From NCBI RefSeq assembly GCF_002105285.1, contig NZ_MUHR01000003.1:53490-117489 (forward strand): a DNA stretch of 64,000 nt, read 5' to 3'. The translations under genes were made by a program, and so were the position numbers. Below are positions 29,064 through 36,740 of the stretch, piece after piece. The notes beneath the pieces are model-generated. The model worked only from the letters and a program-made list of their open reading frames with translations, was not told where the DNA came from and ran no database searches. Every line of letters starts with the position of its first letter. Within the stretch, counting starts at the first letter, position 1. This DNA is from Planktotalea arctica. Lineage in GTDB: Bacteria > Pseudomonadota > Alphaproteobacteria > Rhodobacterales > Rhodobacteraceae.

Positions 29064-29684
29064 ATGTCATCAAACCGAGATGTCCGCGCGATTGCACAGG
29101 AAATCGTGCAGCGAGAAGGCGGATATGTGAATGATCCCGATGATCGGGGCGGTGCAACCAATCACGGCGTGACGATCCACACGATGCGCCGTTTAGGCAT
29201 TGATCTGAACGGCGACGGACGGGTGAACGCGGCCGATGTGCGTATTCTGTCGCGCGATCAGGCGATAGATATCTTTATGCTGCATTATTTCGACAAGCCG
29301 AAAATCGCACGTTTGCCTGCACCTCTGCACGCCAGTGTGTTCGATATGTATGTGAACGCGGGCAGCAATGCGGTGAAAATTTTGCAAGCTTTGGTGAGCA
29401 AAATGGGATTTCCCTGCATTGGCGACGGCGCAATCGGTCCGCAAACCATCGCTGCGGTGACGCGCGCCTATGATGCCGCGCCTGACCATCTGCCGGATGC
29501 CTACGGGATCGAGCGGCGCAATTACTATTTCCGATTGGCAGACAGGCGCGCCGCAAGCCGCAAGTTTGCGCGCACGCGGGCAGGGGGCAAGGGCGGTTGG
29601 ATCATCCGCGCCGAAGACTTTATCGCCGTGCGCTACCACCTCACAGCGCAGCAATTTCAGCAAAGGATCGCAAAATGGGCCTGA
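29064..29684 (+). CDS. holin-associated N-acetylmuramidase (GH108 type endolysin)
   Basis: The 206-residue product fits the GH108 muramidase family: an N-terminal QREGGYVNDPDDRGGATNHG (about 15-34) with the likely catalytic glutamate, and a C-terminal PG_binding_3 domain (FDMYVNAGSNAVKILQAL, then GDGAIGPQTIAAV). Between them is DLNGDGRVNAAD (about 51-62), which has the spacing of a dockerin/EF-hand calcium loop. It would cut the glycan backbone of peptidoglycan. No signal peptide is visible, so it needs the holin. The next gene, a holin, overlaps its end by ten bases. A pair of this type releases gene transfer agent particles in Rhodobacter capsulatus. Confidence 0.88.
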   Translation: MSSNRDVRAIAQEIVQREGGYVNDPDDRGGATNHGVTIHTMRRLGIDLNGDGRVNAADVRILSRDQAIDIFMLHYFDKPKIARLPAPLHASVFDMYVNAGSNAVKILQALVSKMGFPCIGDGAIGPQTIAAVTRAYDAAPDHLPDAYGIERRNYYFRLADRRAASRKFARTRAGGKGGWIIRAEDFIAVRYHLTAQQFQQRIAKWA

Positions 29685-30283
29685 TTGATCGCGTCTTCGG
29701 GATGCTCTTCGGCAGCGGCGGCAATGTCATTCGCCAGACCGCTGAAGTCTTTGTCGAAAACGCCGAAAAAGGTGCGGCGCGCGAGGCGGTGCTGCGCGGC
29801 GATGCGCTTACGCAGTTTGCGGGGGAGTTCGCAAGCGTGCAGCGCGGCTTGTTTGATCGCGTGCTCGACGGCCTCAACCGCCTGCCGCGGCCCGCGATGG
29901 CGCTCGGCACGCTCGGGCTATTTGGTGCGGCGATGGTTGATCCTATCTGGTTCGCCTCGCGCATGCAGGGCATCGCGTTGGTGCCGGAGCCGCTTTGGTG
30001 GCTATTGGGGGCGATCGTGTCCTTCTATTTTGGCGCGCGCCACCAAGTGAAAAGCCAGCAATTTCAAAAGCAGGTCGCGGCCTCGCTCGCGCTGACGCCG
30101 ACGGTTCTTCAAAACCTCGATACGCTTGAGGCGATGCGCCCCATGCCACAACAAGTCCCGGCAAAGCGCATCGAACCGGGCGCCCCTGAGATCCGCCACG
30201 AGGCGGCCCCAATGCCTATACGAAACCAGCTCGATTTCCCGCAAAACGCCGCTTTGCAAGATTGGCTGCGCGGGCAGGGGTAG
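29675..30283 (+). CDS. 3TM-type holin
   Basis: The 202-residue product fits the Holin_3TMs family. It has an N-terminal amphipathic part (FGMLFGSGGNVIRQTAEVF), a helix AMALGTLGLFGAAMVDPIW (about 75-93), and a second membrane stretch PLWWLLGAIVSFYFGARHQ (about 108-126). The C-terminal tail is polar. Holins open the inner membrane for the endolysin. The start ATG at 29675 sits inside the endolysin gene after AAAGGAT; the frame upstream is antisense-like and not expected to be translated. It precedes ccmF by 75 bases. Confidence 0.82.
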   Translation: MGLIDRVFGMLFGSGGNVIRQTAEVFVENAEKGAAREAVLRGDALTQFAGEFASVQRGLFDRVLDGLNRLPRPAMALGTLGLFGAAMVDPIWFASRMQGIALVPEPLWWLLGAIVSFYFGARHQVKSQQFQKQVAASLALTPTVLQNLDTLEAMRPMPQQVPAKRIEPGAPEIRHEAAPMPIRNQLDFPQNAALQDWLRGQG

Positions 30284-30358
30284 CCCCCGCGACAATGTGA
30301 TCAGATTGCGCGTCCGAAAACCATTGGCGGCGGGCGGAGCGCGCACTATACCAAGGGT

Positions 30359-32317
30359 ATGATTACAGAACTCGGACATTTCGCCCTCATCCTCGCCTTT
30401 CTGGTCGCGATCGTGCAATCGATCGTTCCACTTATCGGCGCGCACAAACATTGGTACGGCTGGATGGCCGTGGCAGAACCCGCCGCCAAAATGCAATTCC
30501 TGTTAACAGGATTTTCCTTTGCGGCGCTGACCTATGCTTTCGTGACCTCGGATTTCTCTTTGCGCCTCGTCTGGCTCAACTCGCATTCCGCCAAGCCGAT
30601 GATCTACAAGATCAGCGGTGTTTGGGGCAATCACGAGGGCTCCATGCTGCTTTGGGTGTTGATCCTCACGCTGTTCGGGGCCTGTGCGGCATGGTTCGGC
30701 GGCAATTTGCCCCCGACGTTGCGCGCCCGCGTTCTTGCGGTGCAATCTTCCGTTTCTGTTGCGTTTTTCGCCTTCATCCTGTTCACGTCCAACCCGTTTT
30801 TGCGCCTCGCGGTGCCGCCCTTTGACGGGCAAGATCTTAATCCGCTGCTTCAAGATCCCGGCTTGGCGTTTCACCCCCCGTTCCTTTATTTGGGCTACGT
30901 TGGCCTTTCGATGGCTTTCTCTTTCGCGGTCGCCGCATTGCTGGAGGGCCGCGTTGATGCGGCTTGGGCGCGCTGGGTGCGGCCATGGACGCTTGCGGCT
31001 TGGGTGTTCCTCACAATCGGCATCGGGCTTGGCTCCTGGTGGGCCTATTACGAGCTGGGATGGGGCGGTTTCTGGTTCTGGGATCCGGTGGAAAATGCCT
31101 CCTTCATGCCATGGCTCTTGGCTGCGGCGCTCTTGCATTCCGCCATCGTCGTTGAAAAACGCGAGAGCTTGAAAAGCTGGACCATCCTGCTTGCCATCCT
31201 CGCTTTTGGATTCTCGCTTATCGGCACATTCATCGTGCGCTCGGGTCTGTTGACCTCGGTTCACGCCTTTGCCAATGATCCGGAGCGCGGCGTGTTCATC
31301 TTGATGATCTTCGGCTTTTTCACGGGTGGCGCACTTATTCTGTTCGCGGCTCGCGCCTCCACGATGGAAGCAAAGGGCGTGTTCAGCGTCGTCAGCCGTG
31401 AAAGCGCACTGGTGAGCAACAACGTCCTTTTGGCCGTGTCCTGTTTCGTGGTCTTCGTCGGCACGCTTTGGCCGATGTTCGCTGAAATGTTCTTTGACCG
31501 GAAACTCTCTGTCGGGGCACCGTTCTTTAATATGGCGTTCACACCTTTCATGGTCGTGCTTGGCCTGATCCTGCCTGTTGGATCCACCCTTGCGTGGAAA
31601 CGCGGCAAGCTGGGGCGCGCAGCCTATCAAATGCGCTATGTCTTCGCTCTGGCCGTTTCTTTGGGCCTGTTGGTGTGGGTCATGCAAACGGGTCGCTCCT
31701 TGATGGGGCCCATCGGTCTTTTCCTTGGCTCTTGGCTGGTGTTCGGCTCCATGCTGGATCTGTGGATGCGGGCAGGGCGCACATGGTCGCGCATCCCGCG
31801 CCTGCCGCGCGCGGATTGGGGCAAAGCGGTCGCACATGGCGGCCTTGGCGTCACCATGTTTGGCATCGCAGGCCTGATGGCTTGGCAGCTTGAGGATATT
31901 CGCGTCGCCAAGATGGGTGAACCCTTCACCGTTGGCGCGTTCGAGTTGGAGCTGCAGGATGTACAGCGTGTGCAGGGCCCCAATTACCTATCGACGATGG
32001 GCTTTGTTGCGCTGCGCACGAATGGAGAACAGATTGCCGTGCTGAACCCTGAAAAGCGCAACTATCCCGTGGCGCAAATGCCCACGACCGAAGCTGCGAT
32101 CGACTACCGCTTCCTGCGCGATGTCTATGTGGTGATCGGCGATCCACAGGAAGGTGGCGGCTGGACACTGCGTACTTATGTCAAACCGCTGGCGAACTGG
32201 ATCTGGGCGGGCACTTTGTTGATGGCGTTGGGCGGCACGCTTAGCCTAACGGATCGCCGCTTCCGCGTGGCTGCGGGTGCGCGCCGTCGCCGTGAAACCG
32301 CGGTGCCTGCGGAATGA
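30359..32317 (+). CDS. ccmF: heme lyase CcmF/NrfE family subunit
   Basis: The 652-residue integral membrane protein has about 14-15 helices and the tryptophan-rich WWD signature GWGGFWFWDPVENASFMPW (about 236-254) that holds heme in the periplasm. Conserved heme-binding histidines lie around it, for example HPPFLYLGYVG near residue 178. With CcmH it attaches heme to apocytochrome c. The four-base overlap with ccmH shows coupling. The upstream promoter may lie within or before the holin gene. Confidence 0.96.
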   Translation: MITELGHFALILAFLVAIVQSIVPLIGAHKHWYGWMAVAEPAAKMQFLLTGFSFAALTYAFVTSDFSLRLVWLNSHSAKPMIYKISGVWGNHEGSMLLWVLILTLFGACAAWFGGNLPPTLRARVLAVQSSVSVAFFAFILFTSNPFLRLAVPPFDGQDLNPLLQDPGLAFHPPFLYLGYVGLSMAFSFAVAALLEGRVDAAWARWVRPWTLAAWVFLTIGIGLGSWWAYYELGWGGFWFWDPVENASFMPWLLAAALLHSAIVVEKRESLKSWTILLAILAFGFSLIGTFIVRSGLLTSVHAFANDPERGVFILMIFGFFTGGALILFAARASTMEAKGVFSVVSRESALVSNNVLLAVSCFVVFVGTLWPMFAEMFFDRKLSVGAPFFNMAFTPFMVVLGLILPVGSTLAWKRGKLGRAAYQMRYVFALAVSLGLLVWVMQTGRSLMGPIGLFLGSWLVFGSMLDLWMRAGRTWSRIPRLPRADWGKAVAHGGLGVTMFGIAGLMAWQLEDIRVAKMGEPFTVGAFELELQDVQRVQGPNYLSTMGFVALRTNGEQIAVLNPEKRNYPVAQMPTTEAAIDYRFLRDVYVVIGDPQEGGGWTLRTYVKPLANWIWAGTLLMALGGTLSLTDRRFRVAAGARRRRETAVPAE

Positions 32318-32778
32318 AAAAGGTGTTCATGGCGCTTCTCGTCGGGCTCTTGGCCATGCCCGCATTCGCGGTGCAACCAGATGAAATGCTAAGCGATCCG
32401 GCCCTTGAAAACCGTGCGCGCGAACTGTCGCGCGGGCTACGCTGCCTTGTGTGCAAGAACGAATCCATCGATGAAAGCAACGCATCGCTCGCACGCGATC
32501 TTCGCATTCTGGTGCGTGATCGCCTGACTGCGGGTGACAGCGACGACGAAGCGATAGAGTTCATTGTCGCGCGCTATGGTGAATTTGTGCTGCTGCGACC
32601 CACCGTCACCGGCTCTAACTGGTTGCTTTGGGCGGCAGGTCCGCTCATGTTGCTGCTCGCGGGCGGGATTGGCCTTAGCTACCTGCGGGGCCGCGCGGCT
32701 GCGCCGGAAAGCGATATAGCTGCGCTGAGCGACGCGGAAAAGACGCGGCTTGCGGAAGTGCTGGGCGACAAGCGCTGA
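32314..32778 (+). CDS. ccmH: cytochrome c-type biogenesis protein CcmH
   Basis: The 154-residue product has a signal peptide (MALLVGLLAMPAFA), the redox motif LRCLVCKNESIDES (about 44-57) and a C-terminal membrane helix (LLWAAGPLMLLLAGGIGLSYL). It reduces the heme-binding CXXCH cysteines of apocytochrome c. In most relatives the motif reads LRCxxCQN; the glutamine is lysine here. The C-terminal TPR part (CcmI) is absent, so a separate ccmI should exist elsewhere. Confidence 0.93.
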   Translation: MKKVFMALLVGLLAMPAFAVQPDEMLSDPALENRARELSRGLRCLVCKNESIDESNASLARDLRILVRDRLTAGDSDDEAIEFIVARYGEFVLLRPTVTGSNWLLWAAGPLMLLLAGGIGLSYLRGRAAAPESDIAALSDAEKTRLAEVLGDKR

Positions 32779-32809
32779 TGCGCGCGAAACAATGACATTG
32801 GGGACGATC

Positions 32810-33586
32810 ATGGACTACCAAACCATCACCTACAGGCTTGCGGAGAATGTTGCGACCGTAACGCTTGATCGCCCCGATGTGATGAATGCGCTCAGCACGC
32901 AAATGCGCGCGGAGATTACAGATGCGGTGATCACGGGGGGGCGCGAGGCGCGCTGCGTTGTGATCACGGGGGCAGGGCGCGCTTTCTGTTCCGGGCAAGA
33001 TCTTGGGGATCGCGCGAATGCGGGCAACATCGATCTGGAACGCACGCTGCGCGATGAATATCAACCTATGCTTCATGCGATCACGAATTGTCCGGTGCCC
33101 ACGATCAGCGCAGTAAACGGCGCTGCGGCGGGCGCGGGCGCGAACCTCGCCCTTGGCGCAGATGTTGTGATCGCCAAACAAAGCGCGTTCTTTATGCAGG
33201 CTTTTACTAAAATCGGCCTGATCCCCGATGCGGGGGGCACCTATTTTATGCCGCGCCAGATGGGCATGGCAAAAGCCATGGGGGCCGCGCTGTTTGCCGA
33301 CAAAATTACCGCCGAGCAAGCCGAGCGCTGGGGCATGATCTGGGAAGCCGTGCCTGACGTTGATTTCGAGGCAACGTGGAAAGCGCGTGCGGCGCATTTG
33401 GCGAATGGACCAACGGCAGCCTACTTCGAAGCAAAAAACGCCATCCGCGCCTCTTTTGAAAATTCGTTGGAAGATCAACTCGCGCTCGAAGCAAAACTCC
33501 AGGGCAAATGCGGCAAAACCCGCGATTTCAAAGAGGGCGTGCTCGCCTTCCTCGACAAACGCACTGCCGAGTTTGAAGGCCGCTAA
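32810..33586 (+). CDS. enoyl-CoA hydratase/isomerase family protein, PaaG-like
   Basis: The 258-residue crotonase-fold product has GAGRAFCSGQDLGDR (oxyanion hole, about 61-75) and NGAAAGAGANLALGADVV (about 103-120). FTKIGLIPDAGGTYFMPR and WGMIWEAVPD are closest to PaaG, the isomerase that opens the way for ring cleavage in phenylacetyl-CoA degradation. No other paa gene is seen, so it may instead act in general fatty-acid breakdown. The ATG at 32810 follows GGGGACGATC; an in-frame start at 32750 would overlap ccmH. Confidence 0.75.
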   Translation: MDYQTITYRLAENVATVTLDRPDVMNALSTQMRAEITDAVITGGREARCVVITGAGRAFCSGQDLGDRANAGNIDLERTLRDEYQPMLHAITNCPVPTISAVNGAAAGAGANLALGADVVIAKQSAFFMQAFTKIGLIPDAGGTYFMPRQMGMAKAMGAALFADKITAEQAERWGMIWEAVPDVDFEATWKARAAHLANGPTAAYFEAKNAIRASFENSLEDQLALEAKLQGKCGKTRDFKEGVLAFLDKRTAEFEGR

Positions 33587-33596
33587 CGCGCCCCTC

Positions 33597-33660
33597 GCTT
33601 CTCTGGTCTTGAAATACCTCGGGGGAGGCTCGGCTCTGCCGAGGCGGGGGCAGAGCCCCA
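33597..33660. repeat. dispersed intergenic element (AAATACCTCGGGG family)
   Basis: GGTCTTGAAATACCTCGGGG at 33605-33624 repeats the lead-in found near 8701 and 60141. Two hairpins follow: CTCGGC pairing with GCCGAG (33630-33643), and GGGGC pairing with GCCCC (33646-33659). It sits between the enoyl-CoA hydratase gene and the 3' end of the convergent ssrA gene and may end transcription from both sides. Confidence 0.6.
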
Positions 33661-33689
33661 AAAGAACAAATCATAAGCAAAGATTTGGA

Positions 33690-34002
33690 AAGTGCAGGCT
33701 TCTGTTGCCAGGTGCCTGCGAACCCCGCCTAAAGTCGCTAAACCGTAGGGCTTAAGTTTTCAACAGTTCCGGTCGCTTACGCAGCCATCGCTATTGGAGC
33801 ACGATTGTCATTTGCAATTGTACATTTTGGGCCGATACGGTGGCACCCAGCCGAAACAAAGCTAACCTCTTTAGACGTTCGTCGATCCTATTTCGACCCC
33901 CTCCGCCGTCAAATGAACGGGTGATTGGTGGAGTCGCCGGGTACCGCCCCCGGGTCCGAACCGCTTATTACAAGCGCGTTTATGTTCATAGCTCTTGCGA
34001 GC
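33690..34002 (-). ncRNA. ssrA: transfer-messenger RNA, circularly permuted alphaproteobacterial type
   Basis: Read on the minus strand, the 3' acceptor half comes first: a stem CCGGG/CCCGG and then CGACTCC-A-CCA ending at 33926. After a 25-base intervening segment the 5' half begins at 33900 with GGGGTCGAAATAGGATCGAC; GGGGTCG pairs with CGACTCC exactly as in an acceptor stem with one G-U. The tag frame runs from GCA at 33816 to TAA at 33778 and reads ANDNRAPIAMAA, a tag of the alphaproteobacterial kind. A final hairpin (GCAGGC/GCCTGC, 33695-33720) closes the coding piece. Ends at 33690 and 34002 are estimates. tmRNA rescues stalled ribosomes and tags the product for proteolysis. Confidence 0.93.
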
Positions 34003-34008
34003 AATATT

Positions 34009-34037
34009 AATATAGTAAGCCCTTAGAGGTTTGCCAA
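34009..34037 (-). promoter_or_regulatory. ssrA promoter
   Basis: On the minus strand TTGGCA (34037-34032) and TATATT (34014-34009) are separated by exactly 17 bases, a near-consensus sigma-70 promoter placed directly before the acceptor half of ssrA. The -35 lies inside the last codons of the upstream DUF4345 gene on the same strand, so the gene end and the promoter overlap. Confidence 0.75.
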
Positions 34038-34373
34038 GAGCAGATAGGCCGCAAGCAGGACTTCAATCGCGAAATAAATGAAGGCCTTGGTAAAGGGCGG
34101 CTTGTCGAGCACCAATGACGTGAGGCGCCCAAAGGCGGCTCCAGCATATGCAACGCCCATCATCGAAAACGCCATTGGCGCGGGCCAGATCAGGCAGAAC
34201 AGGCCCAAGGCGACAAAAAGACAGCCGACAGAGGCGCGCAATTCGCTGAGACCCATCGTTGTCTCGCCAGTATGTAAATCCAGCGCAGAGGCAGTGAACC
34301 GCGGCGCGAGAAATCCGAAGGAACCAAAACCGATGGTGAGCAGCGCTGCGGCTATGTTTAGAGTATCAATCAT
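34023..34373 (-). CDS. DUF4345-like small membrane protein
   Basis: The 116-residue product has four hydrophobic helices: NIAAALLTIGFGSFGFLAP, VGCLFVALGLFCLIWPAPM, FSMMGVAYAGAAFGRLTSL and AFIYFAIEVLLAAYLLLA. The spacing and the SELRASVGC and GAAFGRLTS stretches recall the DUF4345 family of small inner-membrane proteins with no known role. The frame extends upstream to 34553, but the earlier residues are unlike a protein of this family and overlap the GntR gene; the ATG at 34371-34373 is chosen. It lies downstream of the GntR gene on the same strand. Confidence 0.65.
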   Translation of the reverse strand: MIDTLNIAAALLTIGFGSFGFLAPRFTASALDLHTGETTMGLSELRASVGCLFVALGLFCLIWPAPMAFSMMGVAYAGAAFGRLTSLVLDKPPFTKAFIYFAIEVLLAAYLLLANL

Positions 34374-34452
34374 AAAGGGTGTTCGTGTCCTTGCATGGCT
34401 TGGATCATTTTCTGCCAAAGAAAATGGTGACAAAATTCTGCAAACGCTAATT

Positions 34453-35181
34453 CTACGTCGCGCGCCGTTTCGCGGCCATTTCCTGCCCGAGCGCGCGGGT
34501 ATAGGCGGCAAGGTCCCCCAAGGTGGCTTCAATTCCAGTCCCATCGCCCGCATCGCAATGATCCGCGATCTGCTCGTGCAGCGCCACGATCCGCTCGCGC
34601 GAGCGCGCGGTGAACGTGATCATATTCATAAGCGGTTGCATGGCCTCAACGGCCCCAGCGAGTTGATAAGAGAGCACAGGGTTGCCCGTCGCATCAACCA
34701 GCGCGCGGTGGAAGGCCACGTCACTGGCGCACCAACCCTCGTCCGACAGACCGGGCTGGGTCTGGCGAAAAATCTCTGCGCGCATGGTGGCAAGATGATC
34801 GGCGCTGCGCCGCTCTGCCGCCAGCGGCGCGCAAGCGCGCTCCAGCGCGAAACGCGCCTCGCAAGCCGTCTCAAAACTCACCGCATTCATCGAAAGCAAC
34901 AGCGTCGACGTGGTGATCTGCTGGCCATATGCCTCTTCAAAACTGAGACGATTGACGAAGGCCCCGCCAAACGCACCGCGCTGGGTGCGGATCAGGCTTT
35001 GCGCTGCCAGTCGTTTTAGAGCTTCGCGCACAGTCGCACGCGATACCTCGAATTGTTCGGACATTTCCGCTTCGGAGGGCAGGCGCTCATCCACGATCAA
35101 CGCGCCGCTCACGATCGCGTCGCGGATCGCCTTGGCGATTTGCGCAGAAAGGTCTGTTTTGGACTTGGGGTCAATTTTCAT
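34453..35181 (-). CDS. GntR/FadR family transcriptional regulator (FCD domain)
   Basis: The 242-residue product has a GntR winged helix at 1-75 (LPSEAEMSEQFEVSRATVRE, then ALKRLAAQSLIRTQRG) and an all-helical FCD effector domain from about 90. The metal-ligand type residues of FCD are seen in DVAFHRALVDATGNPV and near ERIVALHEQIADHCDA. FCD proteins sense organic acids or acyl compounds. It is divergent from the DUF2182-DUF1326-DinB-dmdA run with only 65 bases between, which hold an operator-like pair of sites, so it most likely controls that operon and itself. Confidence 0.9.
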   Translation of the reverse strand: MKIDPKSKTDLSAQIAKAIRDAIVSGALIVDERLPSEAEMSEQFEVSRATVREALKRLAAQSLIRTQRGAFGGAFVNRLSFEEAYGQQITTSTLLLSMNAVSFETACEARFALERACAPLAAERRSADHLATMRAEIFRQTQPGLSDEGWCASDVAFHRALVDATGNPVLSYQLAGAVEAMQPLMNMITFTARSRERIVALHEQIADHCDAGDGTGIEATLGDLAAYTRALGQEMAAKRRAT

Positions 35182-35182
35182 T

Positions 35183-35207
35183 TGTCTGACGTTTAAATGT
35201 CTGACAT
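35183..35207. promoter_or_regulatory. FadR-type operator pair
   Basis: TGTCTGAC occurs twice, at 35183-35190 and 35198-35205. The second copy lies in a perfect 11-base palindrome, ATGTCTGACAT (35197-35207), and the first is a degenerate palindrome. GntR/FCD proteins bind short palindromes with GT..AC edges. The sites touch the start codon of the regulator gene and lie 40 bases before the divergent DUF2182 gene. Confidence 0.65.
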
Positions 35208-35246
35208 TAAAAACGCAACTGAAACCGTCAAAGTGATTCCGCGCAT

Positions 35247-36026
35247 ATGATCCGATCGACCCTCTGGCTTGGCTTTTTCACCATCATCCTGCTGTCGTGG
35301 TGGATGATGTATATGATGGCGATGCAGATGGACCTCGACCTATTAGGGCGCCCCGGCGAGATGGGTGCGCGCATGGCCGCGATGGACCCCCGGATGGATA
35401 TGAAGATGCCCATGGCCGAGTTCGGCCCGCTTTTTTCCATGTGGGCGATTATGATGGCGGCGATGATGCTCCCGACCATGGTGCCGACGTTGCGTAGCTA
35501 CGAGATGCTGATGGTCTCCGCAGATGGCACGCGGGCAGGGTGGCTGGGTGTTCTGCTTGGGTATTTCGTTGTCTGGGTCGCCTTTGCCGCGCTGATCGCA
35601 GCGGTACAGCTTGCGCTCTTGTTTGGCGGGGTGATCGACATGCTGGGCATTCCCAATTCGACGTTTTTTGCGGGCGGTTTGCTGATTGTTGTCGGCTTGT
35701 TCCAGTTCACCCGCGCCAAGGAAATTTGCCACGGGGTGTGCCACAGCCCGATGAATTATTTCTTGGGGCGCTGGAAAACCGGCTTTGCGGGCGGTGTCAA
35801 AATGGGTCTCGGGCTTGGCGCATTTTGCGTCGGGTGTTGCTGGGGTTTCATGGCGCTTGGCTTTGTCGGCGGTGTGATGAGCCTGCTGTGGATGGGCCTT
35901 GCCACATTTTTCATGGTGATCGAAAAACTGCCCCAGATCGGGCATTATGTCACAAAACCAATGGGGGCGATCCTGATCGCAGCCGGGGCAGCGGTGCTGC
36001 TTTGGACCCCGCTCATGGGAGGATAG
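35247..36026 (+). CDS. DUF2182 integral membrane protein, Met-rich
   Basis: The 259-residue product has about seven hydrophobic segments and matches DUF2182, annotated as a predicted metal-binding membrane protein. Its N-terminal third is very rich in methionine (for example WWMMYMMAMQMDL and MGARMAAMDPRMDMKMPMAE). CHGVCHSPMNYFLGRWKTG (about 164-182) and FCVGCCWGFMALGF (about 193-206) are the conserved Cys/His parts of the family. Met- and Cys-rich membrane proteins often handle Cu(I), which is an inference here. It is first in a tight run leading to dmdA. Confidence 0.8.
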   Translation: MIRSTLWLGFFTIILLSWWMMYMMAMQMDLDLLGRPGEMGARMAAMDPRMDMKMPMAEFGPLFSMWAIMMAAMMLPTMVPTLRSYEMLMVSADGTRAGWLGVLLGYFVVWVAFAALIAAVQLALLFGGVIDMLGIPNSTFFAGGLLIVVGLFQFTRAKEICHGVCHSPMNYFLGRWKTGFAGGVKMGLGLGAFCVGCCWGFMALGFVGGVMSLLWMGLATFFMVIEKLPQIGHYVTKPMGAILIAAGAAVLLWTPLMGG

Positions 36027-36032
36027 AACCAA

Positions 36033-36740
36033 ATGGCAGCGACAAAGAAACCCGATGCAGATCGCTTGGCGGTCAGCCAGCGTATCGACAGCCGGATGAG
36101 CAATCCGAAACGGCGCACCGCGACGCCAACGGATTGGGCGATCAAGGGTGAGTTGTTCCTGAACTGCTCGTGCGAGCTCTTTTGCCCCTGCGTTGTCTCG
36201 CTTGGCGCGCACCCGCCCACGGAAGGGCACTGTAACGCATGGATGGCGATTGCCATCGACGAGGGCCATTATGAGGGCGAAGACCTCAGTGGCCTCAATG
36301 TCGGACTGATGGTCGAAATCCCGGGCCGCATGGCCGAGGGCGGCTGGAAAGTTGCGGCCTATGTGGACGAGCGCGCCTCTGGCAAAGCCTACAACGGTAT
36401 TTTGCAGATTTTCAGCGGTGCGGCAGGCGGCACGACGGGCCTGTTCACGATGCTGGTCAGCGATATCGTGAATGCAGAGCGTGAAAAGGTAGAAATCGTG
36501 CGCGATGGCAAGAAACGCGGGCTTTATATAGGCCGCAAGATCCAAGGCGAGATCGAGATGATCGAAGGGTCTAGCCCGGATCATCCCGTGATGATATCGA
36601 ACTCCAAATACTGGATGGGGCCGGATATTATTGCGGCCAAAGGCATCAAATCCAAAGTGCGCGACTTTGGCCGTATCTGGGACTTTGCCGGTAAATCCGC
36701 CGAGATTTGCCCGATCGACTGGAGCGGCGCCAAGCCATGA
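36033..36740 (+). CDS. DUF1326 domain protein, Cys-rich
   Basis: The 235-residue product matches DUF1326, with NCSCELFCPCVVSLG (about 48-62) and a further cysteine in GHCNAWMAI. The cluster CxC-x4-CxC is a likely metal or redox site. DUF1326 and DUF2182 genes are often paired, and here they are six bases apart. No signal peptide is seen, so it should act in the cytoplasm. It overlaps the next gene by four bases. Function is unknown. Confidence 0.8.
   Translation: MAATKKPDADRLAVSQRIDSRMSNPKRRTATPTDWAIKGELFLNCSCELFCPCVVSLGAHPPTEGHCNAWMAIAIDEGHYEGEDLSGLNVGLMVEIPGRMAEGGWKVAAYVDERASGKAYNGILQIFSGAAGGTTGLFTMLVSDIVNAEREKVEIVRDGKKRGLYIGRKIQGEIEMIEGSSPDHPVMISNSKYWMGPDIIAAKGIKSKVRDFGRIWDFAGKSAEICPIDWSGAKP

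Noticed and set aside
29064..30283. Remnant prophage
   Set aside because: Only an endolysin and a holin are present, in host-like base content and within a housekeeping locus; no capsid, tail, integrase or repressor is seen.
30503..31837. 444-residue minus-strand frame inside ccmF
   Set aside because: Antisense to a clear membrane protein gene; the product is rich in His/Arg/Gln with no motif, as expected from the complement of hydrophobic codons.
33587..34022. Apparent empty gap, first read as plus-strand sequence with a GC-rich hairpin (CCGGGTACCGCCCCCGG)
   Set aside because: On the minus strand the same bases form the acceptor half of a permuted tmRNA, with tag frame and promoter; it is not an unexplained hairpin.
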